Assembly (NCBI RefSeq): GCF_000499285.1
Contig: NZ_AWUN01000002.1
Coordinates: forward strand, 434,001-498,000
Length of the DNA stretch: 64,000 nt
Direction: 5' to 3'
Source of the DNA: Bifidobacterium sp. 7101
GTDB lineage: Bacteria; Actinomycetota; Actinomycetes; Actinomycetales; Bifidobacteriaceae
In this document: piece after piece, positions 8,574 through 18,173 of the stretch
How the letters are laid out: each line of letters starts with the position of its first letter
How positions within the stretch are numbered: the stretch's first letter is position 1
Translations under genes and position numbers: made by a program
The notes under the pieces: model-generated
Seen by the model: the letters and a program-made list of their open reading frames with translations, nothing else
The model's database searches: none
What the model was told of the DNA's origin: nothing

Positions 8574-10079
8574 ATGACGCAGAACACCAACAATGCAGCG
8601 TCGAACACCAATCAATCCGACCGGGCCGGGCAAGAGCACCATGGCTACGGCAGCGTCAAGCGTAACCTCAAGACCCGCCACATCTCCATGATCGCCCTGG
8701 GCGGCTGCATCGGCACCGGCCTGTTCATGACCTCCGGCTCCACCATCTCCACAGCCGGCCCCGGCGGCGGACTCCTGGCCTACATAGCCATGGGCGTCAT
8801 GGTCTACTTCCTAATGACCAGCCTGGGCGAGCTGGCCACCCACCTGCCGGTGTCGGGATCCTTCGCCGCCTACAGCGCCCGCTATGTGGATCCGGCCCTG
8901 GGCTTCGCCATGGGCTGGGACTACTGGCTGAACTGGACCATCTCGGGTGCCGTGGACATCTCCACCGCCGCTCTGCTGATCCAGTACTGGCTGCCCCACA
9001 CCCCAGGATGGATCTGGAGCCTGCTGGTCCTGGTCATCGTCTTCCTGATCAACGCCCTGACGGTCTCCGCATTCGGCGAGACGGAATTCTGGCTCTCCCT
9101 GATCAAGGTGGCCACCATCATCGTCTTCCTGGTTATCGGCATGGCCATGATCTGCGGAATCATGTTCCAACCGGCGGTCGGCCTGAAGAACTTCACCTAC
9201 AAGGACGCCCCCTTCGTGGGAGGGTTCCCGGCCATCATGAGCGTCTTTCTGATCGCCGGCTACTCCTTCCAAGGCACCGAAGTGGTGGGCGTGACCGCCG
9301 GCGAGTCCGAGAACCCCGGCAAGGCGGTCCCCAAGGCCATCAACGACGTCTTCTGGCGGATCCTGCTCTTCTATGTGCTCTCCATCTTCGTCATCGCCGC
9401 CCTGATCCCCTACACCAGCCCCAACCTCCTGGGAGCCTCTGACGGGAACATCGCCATGTCGCCCTTCACCCTGGTCTTCCAGCGGGCCGGCCTGGCCTCG
9501 GCAGCCAGCGTCATGAACGCAGTGGTGCTGACATCCATCCTCTCGGCCGTCAACACCGGGGCCTACGCCTCCAGCCGCATGCTCTACGGATTGGCCAAGG
9601 ACCACTATGCCCCGGCCATCTTCGCCAAGACCACCAAGAGGGGCATCCCCCTGGCGGCCCTGGTGGCCACGGTCTGCATGTCCCTGGCCACCTTCGCCTC
9701 CAGCATCTTCGGCCAGTCCTTCTACATGTGGCTGGTGACCGCCACAGGACTGACCGGGTTCATCGCCTGGATCGGCATCGCCCTGGGCCACTTCCGCTTC
9801 CGGAGGGCCTTCAAGCTCCAGGGGCACGACCTGAGCGAGCTCAAGTACCACTCCAAGCTCTATCCGTTCGGCCCGGTCCTGGCCATGGTGCTCTGCGTCA
9901 TCGTCATTGCCGGACAGGACATCCCCTCCCTGCTCAGCCTGAACTGGTCGCACATGGCCATGACCTACTTCAGCGTGGTCCTGGTCCTGGTCCTCTATCT
10001 GGGCTTCAAGTTCGTCAACCACACCAAGATCGTGCGCCTCAAGGATATGGACGTGTCCGGCGCCGAATCCGCCCACTGA
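8574..10079 (+). CDS. LysP-like amino acid permease, second of a tandem pair
   Basis: This is a 501-residue APC/AAT permease, near-identical in layout to its left neighbour (RNLKTRHISMIALGGCIGTGLF, the same GETEFWLSLIKV, the same mid-protein INDVFWRILLFY). The start at 8574 is set by a strong AAGGAGGAGG a few bases upstream; the open frame extends about 59 codons further 5' without homology. Differences cluster in the N-terminal tail and the final helices. The pair probably arose by recent duplication and may differ in substrate range or expression. A GC-rich hairpin follows. Confidence 0.9.
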   Translation: MTQNTNNAASNTNQSDRAGQEHHGYGSVKRNLKTRHISMIALGGCIGTGLFMTSGSTISTAGPGGGLLAYIAMGVMVYFLMTSLGELATHLPVSGSFAAYSARYVDPALGFAMGWDYWLNWTISGAVDISTAALLIQYWLPHTPGWIWSLLVLVIVFLINALTVSAFGETEFWLSLIKVATIIVFLVIGMAMICGIMFQPAVGLKNFTYKDAPFVGGFPAIMSVFLIAGYSFQGTEVVGVTAGESENPGKAVPKAINDVFWRILLFYVLSIFVIAALIPYTSPNLLGASDGNIAMSPFTLVFQRAGLASAASVMNAVVLTSILSAVNTGAYASSRMLYGLAKDHYAPAIFAKTTKRGIPLAALVATVCMSLATFASSIFGQSFYMWLVTATGLTGFIAWIGIALGHFRFRRAFKLQGHDLSELKYHSKLYPFGPVLAMVLCVIVIAGQDIPSLLSLNWSHMAMTYFSVVLVLVLYLGFKFVNHTKIVRLKDMDVSGAESAH

Positions 10080-10140
10080 GGCAGCAGGGTTCAGAGGGCA
10101 CGGCACCTTGTAAGTAGTTCAACGTCCTTATATAACCAAT

Positions 10141-10177
10141 GGTGCCCCGCAGATGGTCGTTCCATTCGCGGGGCACC
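10141..10177 (+). terminator. GC-rich hairpin after the permease pair
   Basis: A 10-bp perfect stem (GGTGCCCCGC / GCGGGGCACC), with a further ATGG/CCAT pairing inside the loop. There is no T-tract, which is common for actinobacterial terminators. It lies 62 bases after the permease stop. Confidence 0.55.
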
Positions 10178-10283
10178 GCCGTATATCCTCCAGCAGTGAA
10201 TATTACGCACATCCATATGACCGATCCGGTCAGCGAACAATCTGAGCGCGCAACTGAAACATGAGTGTCCGGTCACGATAACA

Positions 10284-10334
10284 AAATGGCCGTTCCCTCA
10301 TCGGCTTTGCATCCGGATAAGGGGACGGCCATTT
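10284..10334 (-). terminator. Rho-independent terminator of ilvC
   Basis: A 14-bp stem with one wobble pair (arms AAATGGCCGTCCCC and GGGAACGGCCATTT on the minus strand), followed on that strand by a T-rich stretch (TTTTGTTAT). It lies about 50 bases downstream of the ilvC stop. Confidence 0.75.
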
Positions 10335-10384
10335 GCTGAATGGTCAGTCGGACTAGGCAGGGTCCTCCCGACAGAACCTAGATG

Positions 10385-11434
10385 TCACTGCACCTGGGAA
10401 CGAGCGATCTTGCCGGTGAAGGACTGGGCCTCGTCAGCATCCTTGACGTCCTTGTTCCAAGAGAACATGGCGCGCAGCTTGGGGCCGACCTCCTCGATCT
10501 TCTCGTGGGAGTACTTCTCCTGGAGCTCCTTGAACTTGGGGGCGCCGGCATCCTGATCGTCAATGAACTCCTTGGCGAAGGAGCCGTCCTGAATGCGCTG
10601 CAGCTGGTGACGCATCCTGTCCTTGGTGGACTCGTCCACCACGGTGGAGGTGAAATCACCGTACTGAGCGGTGTCGGAGCAGGACCAGCGAGCCTTGTTC
10701 AGGCCGCCCTCGTTCATCAGGTCGACCAGCATCTTGAGCTCGTGGCAGACCTCGAAGTAGGCGATTTCGGGCTGGTAGCCAGCCTCGGTCAGCACTTCGA
10801 AGCCAGCCTCGACCAGGTGGTTGACGCCGCCCATGAGCACATCCTGCTCGCCGAAGAGGTCAGTCTCGGTCTCTTCCTTGAAGGTGGTCTTGATGGCGCC
10901 GGCGCGCAGGGCGCCCAGAGCCTTGGCGTAGGCCAGAGTGATGTCCCAGGCGTCGCCGCGGGGATCCTGCTCCACGGCCACAACCACGGGCACACCACGG
11001 CCAGCGACGTACTCACGACGGACAATATGGCCCGGGCCCTTGGGGGCCACCATGAAGACCGGATGGTCGGCGCTGGGCTTGATGTAGCCGTAATGGATGT
11101 TGAACCCGTGGGCGAAGGCGACTGCCGCACCCTCCTTGATGTTGGGCTCGATGTCATCCCGCCAGATGTTGCGCTGGTACTGGTCGGGGGCCAGAATCAT
11201 GACGATGTCAGCCTCTTTGGTGGCCTCGGGCACGGTCTTGACCTCCAGGCCCTGCTCCTTGGCGAAGGGCACCGACTTGGAGTTGGCACGCAGGCCGACC
11301 ACAACGTCCACACCGGAATCACGCAGGTTCAGCGCATGAGCATGTCCCTGGGAACCGTAGCCGATGATGGCCACCTTCTTGCCATCCAGAACCGAAAGGT
11401 CCCCATCCTTCTCATACCAGATCTGTGCTGCCAT
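10385..11434 (-). CDS. ilvC: Ketol-acid reductoisomerase (class I)
   Basis: The protein has 349 residues. It converts 2-acetolactate or 2-aceto-2-hydroxybutyrate to the dihydroxy acids in valine, leucine and isoleucine synthesis, using NADPH and Mg2+. The nucleotide-binding loop [17 protein letters not shown] starts at residue 25. The length fits the short class I form with a single C-terminal knotted domain. AAAGGAG precedes the ATG. It is monocistronic: a terminator follows, and the upstream transporter is separated by about 260 bases. No ilvB, ilvN or ilvD gene lies in the window. Confidence 0.97.
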   Translation of the reverse strand: MAAQIWYEKDGDLSVLDGKKVAIIGYGSQGHAHALNLRDSGVDVVVGLRANSKSVPFAKEQGLEVKTVPEATKEADIVMILAPDQYQRNIWRDDIEPNIKEGAAVAFAHGFNIHYGYIKPSADHPVFMVAPKGPGHIVRREYVAGRGVPVVVAVEQDPRGDAWDITLAYAKALGALRAGAIKTTFKEETETDLFGEQDVLMGGVNHLVEAGFEVLTEAGYQPEIAYFEVCHELKMLVDLMNEGGLNKARWSCSDTAQYGDFTSTVVDESTKDRMRHQLQRIQDGSFAKEFIDDQDAGAPKFKELQEKYSHEKIEEVGPKLRAMFSWNKDVKDADEAQSFTGKIARSQVQ

Positions 11435-11698
11435 TATCTACACTCCTTTATGTGCGGTCCAACCGGACCGGCTCTTCCAGGCCGGGGAACGCTAAATACT
11501 GTGAATTCCTGTCGTTGTTCCAGGCGGACGATGCTCTTTCGACCGGGGCGACGGATTTTGTCCTTGACCCCGATCCGTACCCTGTGGATACGGTATGCCT
11601 CCAACCATACTCGTGATATGGCCAGATGGACTGTCCGCAATTCGTTGTTCGGACACCGGCACGATTCAAAGAACCGGCCAGCGGGATGCCTCCAGGGC

Positions 11699-13060
11699 TT
11701 ACTTGGTGAAGTCCACATCCTTGGTTTCGTGGCAGGTCAGCACTGCCACCAGGCAGCAGACCGCCATAACGGCCAGGTAGAGCCCGACCGAACGCACTCC
11801 CCAGTGGGAGGAGAGCCAGGTGGCGATGGTAGGCACGAAGGCCGCGCCCACGATGGCCGCCAAGTTGTAGCCGATGCCGGAACCCGAGTAGCGCACGTTG
11901 GCGTCAAAGAGCTCTGGCAGGAAGGCGCCGATAGGCCCGAAGGCGATGCCCATCAGGGCGAACCCGACGCAGAGGAAGACCATGACCTGGAAGGTGTTGT
12001 GATGGGCCATGAGCAGGTAGGGGAAGACCAGGCTGAAGACCACCAGCATGACGGAGCTGCCGATCAGCACCCGGCGACGGCCGATGCGGTCCGCATAGAC
12101 GCAGGCCAGCACGATGAAGAGGGCGAAGACCAGGATGGAGACCATAAGCATGAGCAGGTACTCCTGGTTGGTGAAGCCCAGTCCACCGCCGCCCTGGGAC
12201 TTGGGCTTGGTGCCGTAAGCCAGCGACCAGGTGGCCAAGGTGTAGAAGAGGGTGTAGGTGACCGCGACCAGGAAAGTGGCCTGGAGCACCTGGCGCCAGC
12301 TCTTGCGGAAGACCTCCAGAAGCGGGGTCTTGACGACCTTCTGCTGATCCAGGGCCATCTGGAAAATGGGGGTCTCCTGCATGGAGACGCGCACAGCCAG
12401 CCCCACGACCACCAGGATGGCGGAGAGCAGGAAGGGCACACGCCAGCCCCAGCTCAGCATCTGCTCGGGTGTGCAGAACATCTCCAGCAGGAAGTAGGTC
12501 CCGTTGGCCAGGAAGAAGCCGATTGGGGCACCCAGCTCAGGGAAGGAGCCGTAAAGGGCCCTCTTGCCTTCCGGGGCGTTCTCGGTGGCCACCAGGGCCG
12601 CGCCGGACCACTCGCCACCCAGGCCGATACCTTGCACGAACCGGCACAGGCAGAGGACCACTACGGCCCAGAGCCCCCAGGTGGCATAAGTGGGCAGGAC
12701 GCCGATCAGAACCGTGGAGCAGCCCATGGTCAGCAGGGAGACCACCAACGTGGTCTTGCGCCCCTGACGGTCCCCGAAGTGTCCGAAGATCAAGGATCCC
12801 AAGGGCCGCGCGATGAAAGCGATGGCGAAGGTCAGCAGGGAGGCCAGGAGGGCCACGGTCGGATCGGTCTTAGGGAAGAACAGCTTGGGGAAATAGTTGG
12901 CCGAAGCCGTCCCGTAAGCGTAGAAATCGTAGAACTCGATGGCCGTGCCGACCATGGAGGCCCCGATGACCGTGCGAACCGAGCTGCGGGTCACACGGGT
13001 GCTGCCGGACGCGGTGGCTGTCGAGGCCGGGGAAGCAACACTGACGTCGTTTGCCGTCAC
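11699..13060 (-). CDS. MFS transporter of the metabolite:H+ symporter (MHS) family
   Basis: The protein has 453 residues and 12 predicted helices. The first-helix segment ASMVGTAIEFYDFYAYG and the loop GHFGDRQGRKTTL (the MFS D-R-x-G-R-[KR] motif) are typical of ProP/ShiA/KgtP-like transporters; RFVQGIGLGGEWSGA is another MHS signature. The start is a GTG, 10 bases after AAGGAG; two upstream ATGs are closed by immediate stops. Substrates in the family include proline/betaine, shikimate, citrate and 2-oxoglutarate, so the cargo is unknown here. Confidence 0.88.
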   Translation of the reverse strand: MTANDVSVASPASTATASGSTRVTRSSVRTVIGASMVGTAIEFYDFYAYGTASANYFPKLFFPKTDPTVALLASLLTFAIAFIARPLGSLIFGHFGDRQGRKTTLVVSLLTMGCSTVLIGVLPTYATWGLWAVVVLCLCRFVQGIGLGGEWSGAALVATENAPEGKRALYGSFPELGAPIGFFLANGTYFLLEMFCTPEQMLSWGWRVPFLLSAILVVVGLAVRVSMQETPIFQMALDQQKVVKTPLLEVFRKSWRQVLQATFLVAVTYTLFYTLATWSLAYGTKPKSQGGGGLGFTNQEYLLMLMVSILVFALFIVLACVYADRIGRRRVLIGSSVMLVVFSLVFPYLLMAHHNTFQVMVFLCVGFALMGIAFGPIGAFLPELFDANVRYSGSGIGYNLAAIVGAAFVPTIATWLSSHWGVRSVGLYLAVMAVCCLVAVLTCHETKDVDFTK

Positions 13061-13354
13061 TTCATCTCATCTCCTTATAGAAAAACCCCGCTGTTGGCAG
13101 GGTCTGATGCGATGAAGCCTATGCGTCCAGCCCCGCCTTCCGACGGGGTCGAACAATGAAGATTGTCGAGTCAGTCCGCCGGTGAGGACGGGCTAATAAT
13201 TCGTGCGGACACGGTGCCGAATCGGCGGGTGTCTGTCAAGCTGGTCATCACGGCGAACCTCCCTTCATCATTCTCGAATCGGATGCGTTTTCCGCGCATC
13301 TGTATTGGTGCTGACCATAGGCCTGGCACCGGCTTGTTCAACGAGACAGGTCCA
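13061..13354. other. Intergenic region between apbE and the MHS transporter
   Basis: There is no gene. On the minus strand a small hairpin (CCCTG / CGGGG, 13086-13102) followed by five Ts sits just before the transporter ribosome-binding site. It could end purA-apbE transcription or act as an attenuator. The stem is short, so this is weak. Confidence 0.35.
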
Positions 13355-14323
13355 CTATGTGGACGGATAGATGTTGGGGTCGGTGAAGAACCGGCCCGGA
13401 AATTCGTTGGAAATCACGGCCTGACGGTCGGCATACATGAGGGCGCAGGAGAAGGAGAATCCGGCGGCCAGCACATCCGGCGGCACCAGGAAGAGTGCGG
13501 TGGCCAGACCGTCAGCCAGGCCCGTGGGGTGTTCATTGTTCCTCTCGTCAATCACTACCCAGGAGGCCAGCACGCGGTCGACCGGACGACCGTCGATGGC
13601 ATCCAGGATGTGGTGAAGTGCCGTCAACCCCGCTGCTGCGGCATCCTCGGAGCGGTCGGTCCAATGGCGACGGCTGGGTGCCGAGGCGCACAAGGATCCA
13701 TGGGACAGCTCAACCTGGCCCACACCTGCAGACAGATCACCGGGATCCTCCATGGCGATGGAGATCGGAGGAGAGGTCCGCATACGCATGTCGCCACCGG
13801 CATCGATCAGATACTCTTCCACCCGAGGTTCGAGCAAATCGGCAATGAGGTCTACCAGATAGCCCTTGCCGACCGCCCCGAAATCAAGGCTGACCGGACC
13901 GGTAGTCACAAGGACAGCACCCTGACGCCTGAGGTCATCGCCCCAGGTCGGTCGCCCATGGATCCGCCCCAGATGACCGGCAGCATCGGCCTGCAGCCGG
14001 AAGGTGGGCTGCCTGCCGTAGCCCAGACGGGTCAGGTCCTCGCCCACCATGGGGTCCAAGGCCCCGTCGGTGACGGAGTACAGCCTGTCATATAGGTCAA
14101 AGAGCCCTTGACAGTAGTCCGGAAAGACGAACCTGCCCCCATGAATAGCCTGGGCCATCTGCGCAGGTATGGCATCCTGCCTGAACCGCGACAGAGCACG
14201 TTCGTAATCCTCGATCAGATCGGCAATGGCGCCGTGAAGCCAGTCTCCCAAAGGCCGATTCGTGGAGATAATGATTCCCGTACCCACCGCCCCGGGGAAG
14301 GCGGTCAGGCAGGGCAGACCCAT
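13355..14323 (-). CDS. apbE: FAD:protein FMN transferase (ApbE-like)
   Basis: The protein has 322 residues. ApbE enzymes attach FMN to a Thr/Ser of a target flavoprotein. The core motif LDFGAVGKGY at 146-155 (Lys153), the DAGGD motif at 174-178 and the C-terminal ADGLATALF segment (Asp271) are all in family positions. There is no signal peptide or lipobox, so it should act in the cytoplasm. It starts 9 bases after the purA stop and shares its transcript. No obvious FMN-carrying partner (NqrC/RnfG, FMN-binding domain protein) is seen in the window. Confidence 0.85.
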   Translation of the reverse strand: MGLPCLTAFPGAVGTGIIISTNRPLGDWLHGAIADLIEDYERALSRFRQDAIPAQMAQAIHGGRFVFPDYCQGLFDLYDRLYSVTDGALDPMVGEDLTRLGYGRQPTFRLQADAAGHLGRIHGRPTWGDDLRRQGAVLVTTGPVSLDFGAVGKGYLVDLIADLLEPRVEEYLIDAGGDMRMRTSPPISIAMEDPGDLSAGVGQVELSHGSLCASAPSRRHWTDRSEDAAAAGLTALHHILDAIDGRPVDRVLASWVVIDERNNEHPTGLADGLATALFLVPPDVLAAGFSFSCALMYADRQAVISNEFPGRFFTDPNIYPST

Positions 14324-14332
14324 GGAGATTCC

Positions 14333-15634
14333 TCAGTCGATCAGCGAGTGGATCTGCACGATCTGATCGCGGCCCGGGCCCGAACCCACAGCCGAGATGC
14401 GGCAGCCGGACAGGTCCTCCAGGCGGTGGATGTAGTCCTTGGCCTTGGTCGGGAACTCCTCGAAGCTCTTGGCGCCGGAGATGTCCTCGCGCCAGCCCGG
14501 CAGCTCCTCGTATACCGGCTGGGCGGATTGGAACTCAGCCTGGTCCACGGGCATCTGATCCACCCTGACGCGGGAGCCGTCGGACCGGGTGATGTCGTAG
14601 CCCACGCAGACCGGGATGGTCTCCAGGCCGGAAAGGACATCCAGCTTGGTCAGCACGATGTCGGTCAAGCCGTTGATCTGCACTGCATAGCGGCTGACCA
14701 GCGCGTCGAACCAACCGCAGCGACGGGAGCGGCCGGTGGTCACCCCGTACTCGTGTCCCTGACGGCGCAGCCATTCGCCCTGCTCATTGTCCAGTTCCGT
14801 GGGGAAAGGTCCCTCGCCCACGCGGGTCACATAGGCCTTGGCCACGCCGACCACCCGGTCGATCTTGGTCGGGCCCACGCCGGTGCCGGTGCAGGCTCCC
14901 CCGGCGGTGCAGTTGGATGAGGTGACGAAGGGGTAGGTACCGTGGTCCACGTCCAGCATGGTGGCCTGTCCGCCTTCGAAAAGCACGTTCTTGCCCTGTT
15001 CCAGGGCCTGGTTGAGCATCAGCGAGGTGTTGGCCACATAGGGCTTGAGCCGTTCGGCGTATCCCGCCAGCTCTTCAACGGTGGCCTCCACCTCGATGGC
15101 CCGGCGGTTGTAGAGCTTGACCAACATCTGATTCTTCTGGTGCAGGCTGGCCTCCACCTTGTCACGCAGGTGGTCGACATTGAACAGGTCGTGCACACGA
15201 ATGCCCACACGGTTGATCTTGTCGGCGTAGGCGGGGCCGATCCCGCGGCCGGTCGTGCCGATCTTATGCTTGCCCAGGAAGCGCTCGGTCACCTTATCCA
15301 GCGTCCGGTGGTAGGGGGCGATGATGTGCGCAGACTCGCTGATCCTCAGCCGGCTGCAATCCACGCCGCGGGACTGGAGCCCATCGATCTCCTCGAAGAG
15401 GGCGGCCGGGTCGACCACGACACCGTTGCCGATGACCGGGGTGATGGCCGGGTGAATGATCCCCGAGGGCAGAAGATGGAGGGCGTACTCCTGATCACCC
15501 ACGACCACGGTATGGCCGGCATTGTTGCCCCCGTTGAACCTGGCGACGTAGTCCATGTGCTCGCCGATCAGATCCGTTGCCTTGCCCTTGCCCTCGTCGC
15601 CCCACTGGGCCCCGACGATCACGATTCCAGGCAT
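14333..15634 (-). CDS. purA: Adenylosuccinate synthetase
   Basis: The protein has 433 residues, the normal family length. It joins IMP and aspartate using GTP in the first committed step of AMP synthesis. The P-loop-like GDEGKGK is at 12-18, and the IMP/Mg segment GGNNAGHTV is near 35-43. The start at 15634 was chosen because the conserved N terminus ([17 protein letters not shown]) begins there and AAGGAG lies 7 bases upstream; the frame extends 17 codons further without homology. It is followed in the same operon by apbE. Confidence 0.97.
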   Translation of the reverse strand: MPGIVIVGAQWGDEGKGKATDLIGEHMDYVARFNGGNNAGHTVVVGDQEYALHLLPSGIIHPAITPVIGNGVVVDPAALFEEIDGLQSRGVDCSRLRISESAHIIAPYHRTLDKVTERFLGKHKIGTTGRGIGPAYADKINRVGIRVHDLFNVDHLRDKVEASLHQKNQMLVKLYNRRAIEVEATVEELAGYAERLKPYVANTSLMLNQALEQGKNVLFEGGQATMLDVDHGTYPFVTSSNCTAGGACTGTGVGPTKIDRVVGVAKAYVTRVGEGPFPTELDNEQGEWLRRQGHEYGVTTGRSRRCGWFDALVSRYAVQINGLTDIVLTKLDVLSGLETIPVCVGYDITRSDGSRVRVDQMPVDQAEFQSAQPVYEELPGWREDISGAKSFEEFPTKAKDYIHRLEDLSGCRISAVGSGPGRDQIVQIHSLID

Positions 15635-15828
15635 ACGATGCTCCTTATCCACTGGCCGCCATCCAAGGAAACAACGGCAGACCATCCATAGATGAGCCTA
15701 ACCCTACGTATGGAGCGGAAGACCGACCGACCCAGGCACCAACCCTGGCGTCAGAAGGCCCGAACAGGTTCAGCAGTCGACCGCAGCTTCCCCGTCATCA
15801 TGTACCTCTCAAGACAGGAAGTTGCCAA

Positions 15829-16893
15829 TCACCTCATGGCTCTTCCCGCACTACCCAGCTGCTGGCAGGCCTGGACTACACGCGCCGCCATCCCGTCCTC
15901 GGCCTGGCGTCCCCAGGAACGGGGGTCGTACTCGCTCTTTTCGCCGACCTCCCCGTCCACCTTGAGGACCTTGTCGTAGTTGGCGAACATGTGCCCGGCC
16001 ACGGCCCTGGTGAAGGCGTACTGGGTGTCGGTGTCCACATTCATCTTGACCACGCCATGAGAGACGGCCGAGGCAATCTCCCCCGGCTGCGAGCCAGAGC
16101 CCCCGTGGAAGACCAGGAGGAAGGGCTTGTCGGCAGGGGCGCCCGGGGCGGGGAAGCTGCCGACCTCCCCATCGGATATGGCTCTGGCGGTCCTGGCCTG
16201 GATCTGCCCCAGCAGGTCGGGCCGCAACTTGACCACACCGGGCTTGTAGGCCCCATGCACGTTGCCGAAGGTGAAGGCCACCATGTAGCGGCCGCGCTCG
16301 CCCAGACCCAGGGCATCGACCACCCTGGGGCCGTCCTCGGGCGAGGAATAGAGCCGCTGGTCGATGGCAGCCGAATGACCATCCTCCTCGCCGCCTACTG
16401 TGCCCACCTCAATCTCGAGAATGGTGTGGGCGGCCTGGGACAGTTCCAACAGCTCCGCCGCCGTGGCCAGATTCTCCCGCAGGGGCAGGCCGGAACCGTC
16501 CCACATGTGCGACTGGAAGAGCGGGTCCTGACCGCGGGCCACCTGGTTCTTCTCGACGGCCAGCAGGGGCCGAACCCATTCGTCCAGGTATTGCGGGGCG
16601 CAGTGGTCCGTATGCAGGGCCACGGTGATGCTTGGATAGCGGGCAATCACCTCGTGGGCGAACTTGGCAAAGGCGATGGAACCAGCCACCCGGTCGGCCA
16701 GGCGCTGTCCGGACAGGTAGGCGGCACCTCCCACTGAGACCTGGATGATCCCGTCGGACTGGGCCTCGTCCAGCCCCTGCAGGGCCGCGTTCAGGGTCTG
16801 GGTGCTGGTCACATTGATGGCGGGATAGGCGTAGGACCCCCGTCTGGCCGCATCGAGCATCGCCACATACTGTTCAGGAGTCGCTAAAGTCAT
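15829..16893 (-). CDS. fba: Fructose-bisphosphate aldolase, class II
   Basis: The protein has 354 residues. It is a zinc-dependent aldolase that reversibly splits fructose-1,6-bisphosphate. Visible motifs include LHTDHCAP (Asp96 catalytic, His97 metal ligand), NVHGAYKPG (His213), VFHGGSGS (His263) and VKMNVDTDTQ (substrate phosphate binding); together they indicate class IIA. The ATG at 16893 matches the usual N terminus (TLATPEQYVAML). There is no good ribosome-binding site, but a GATAAT box ends exactly 6 bases upstream, suggesting a leaderless message. Bifidobacteria use the F6P-phosphoketolase shunt, so the enzyme probably works largely in the anabolic direction (inference). Confidence 0.95.
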   Translation of the reverse strand: MTLATPEQYVAMLDAARRGSYAYPAINVTSTQTLNAALQGLDEAQSDGIIQVSVGGAAYLSGQRLADRVAGSIAFAKFAHEVIARYPSITVALHTDHCAPQYLDEWVRPLLAVEKNQVARGQDPLFQSHMWDGSGLPLRENLATAAELLELSQAAHTILEIEVGTVGGEEDGHSAAIDQRLYSSPEDGPRVVDALGLGERGRYMVAFTFGNVHGAYKPGVVKLRPDLLGQIQARTARAISDGEVGSFPAPGAPADKPFLLVFHGGSGSQPGEIASAVSHGVVKMNVDTDTQYAFTRAVAGHMFANYDKVLKVDGEVGEKSEYDPRSWGRQAEDGMAARVVQACQQLGSAGRAMR

Positions 16894-16899
16894 ACCCTC

Positions 16900-16905
16900 A
16901 TTATC
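16900..16905 (-). promoter_or_regulatory. -10 box of a possible leaderless fba transcript
   Basis: GATAAT on the minus strand ends 6 bases before the fba ATG, placing the transcription start at or next to the start codon. No strong -35 is seen at 16-18 bases, so an additional upstream promoter cannot be excluded. Confidence 0.4.
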
Positions 16906-17044
16906 GTCCGTTGCAAGGAAAAGCGGCCGACCACCCGTAGCTGCAGACATCACCGATGGATTTGCGGGTCTCTGCCCTGATGGCGAACACCCCCCGACGC
17001 GCTTTGACAAGCCTCCAAGCCGCAGGTAGTTTAGCTCCGTACAG

Positions 17045-17066
17045 TTTGATGAAACGTTACATCAAA
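17045..17066. promoter_or_regulatory. Palindromic LacI-type operator
   Basis: This 22-base inverted repeat has arms TTTGATG and CATCAAA around a central AACGTT. Twenty of 22 positions are symmetric. A CpG at the dyad centre is typical of LacI-family operators. It lies about 100 bases before the nucleoside hydrolase start and about 150 bases before the divergent fba start, so it may control the nucleoside operon, perhaps also fba. The matching regulator is not in this window unless it is the one at 26679-27785. Confidence 0.7.
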
Positions 17067-17167
17067 CAGGTTGTTTGTTTCACGGCAGTAACGAATCAGC
17101 CTAGGGAAGGCACGACATAGGTAAGCAGAAGGTTGGGGCTGCCCATCCTTCTGGGAAGGAGACCAAC

Positions 17168-18160
17168 GTGTCAGCAAACAAGGGAACCGTCCGCAAGATC
17201 ATCCTGGATCTGGACACTGGCATCGATGACACGCTGGCTCTGTCCTACGTTCTGGGCTCCCCGGATGCCGAACTGATCGGAATCACCGGCACCTACGGCA
17301 ACGTGGTGCGCGACCAAGGTGTCGACAACGATCTGCGGCTGCTGGCCATGTATGGCAGAGAGGACATCCCGGTCTTCAAGGGAATCGATCACCCCAGCAC
17401 GGCCGACTCCTTCAGCGTTCCGCCGGACTCCGAGATCTTCCACGGGGCCAACGGCACCGGCAACGTCGAAATCCCCGCACAGACCGACCGGCAGGCCAGC
17501 CAGCAGAGCTCGGTGGACTTCATCATCGACGCGGTCCGTCGTTACCCCAAGGGTGAGCTGGTCGTAGTGCCCACCGGCGCCCTGACCACCATCGCCGCCG
17601 CCCTGGAAAAGGCCCCCGACATCGTCGACCGCATCAGCATCGTCATGATGGGCGGCACGCTGACCCAGCCTGGCAACGTTGGACCCTTCGCAGAGGCCAA
17701 CATCAACCAGGATCCCGAGGCAGCCAACCGGGTCTTCGCCACCACCGCAGACATCACCATGGTTGGCCTGGATGTGACCACCCAGGCTCTGATGAGCCGC
17801 GAGGACACCGAGGCCCTGCGCGCCACAGGCACCAGCGCCGGCCGCTTCCTGGCAGACATGACCGATTACTACATCGACATCAGCGAAAAGGAGAGCGGGG
17901 TCTACCTGGGAGGCTGCAACCTGCACGATCCCCTGGCCGCAGCCGTGGCCATCGACCCCAGCCTGGTCACCACCTTCGCCACCAATCTGATGGTCGAGAC
18001 CGAGGGACCGCAGCGGGCCCGTACCATCGGCGACCCCAGCAGGCTTCTGGACACGGTCAAGAACACCAAGGTGGCCCTGTCGGTCGACACCGAGCGGTTC
18101 ACCCGGCGCTTCATGGACAGGCTTCTGACCCTGGTGCGCAAGACCGAGAGCGAACGATAG
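17168..18160 (+). CDS. Inosine-uridine preferring nucleoside hydrolase family protein
   Basis: The protein has 330 residues. It hydrolyses the N-glycosidic bond of (ribo)nucleosides to give free base and ribose. The N-terminal calcium/ribose site DLDTGIDD (Asp14, Asp16, Asp20, Asp21) is intact, and the later NLHDPLAA motif carries the second conserved Asp. The start is a GTG after GGAAGGAG. It is followed 13 bases later by an MFS transporter gene, which suggests uptake and cleavage of a nucleoside as one unit. Base specificity cannot be told from sequence. Confidence 0.93.
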   Translation: MSANKGTVRKIILDLDTGIDDTLALSYVLGSPDAELIGITGTYGNVVRDQGVDNDLRLLAMYGREDIPVFKGIDHPSTADSFSVPPDSEIFHGANGTGNVEIPAQTDRQASQQSSVDFIIDAVRRYPKGELVVVPTGALTTIAAALEKAPDIVDRISIVMMGGTLTQPGNVGPFAEANINQDPEAANRVFATTADITMVGLDVTTQALMSREDTEALRATGTSAGRFLADMTDYYIDISEKESGVYLGGCNLHDPLAAAVAIDPSLVTTFATNLMVETEGPQRARTIGDPSRLLDTVKNTKVALSVDTERFTRRFMDRLLTLVRKTESER

Positions 18161-18173
18161 AAGGACGGCAGTC

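Noticed and set aside
10382-13159. Long plus-strand open frame opposite ilvC and the MHS transporter
   Set aside because: It is the antisense shadow of two clear genes; the translation is low-complexity Gly/His/Gln-rich with no domain, as expected in high-GC DNA.
17081-17092. TTTCACG-like fragment resembling half a parS site
   Set aside because: Only one arm matches; the second arm reads GCAGTAAC, so it is not a parS site.
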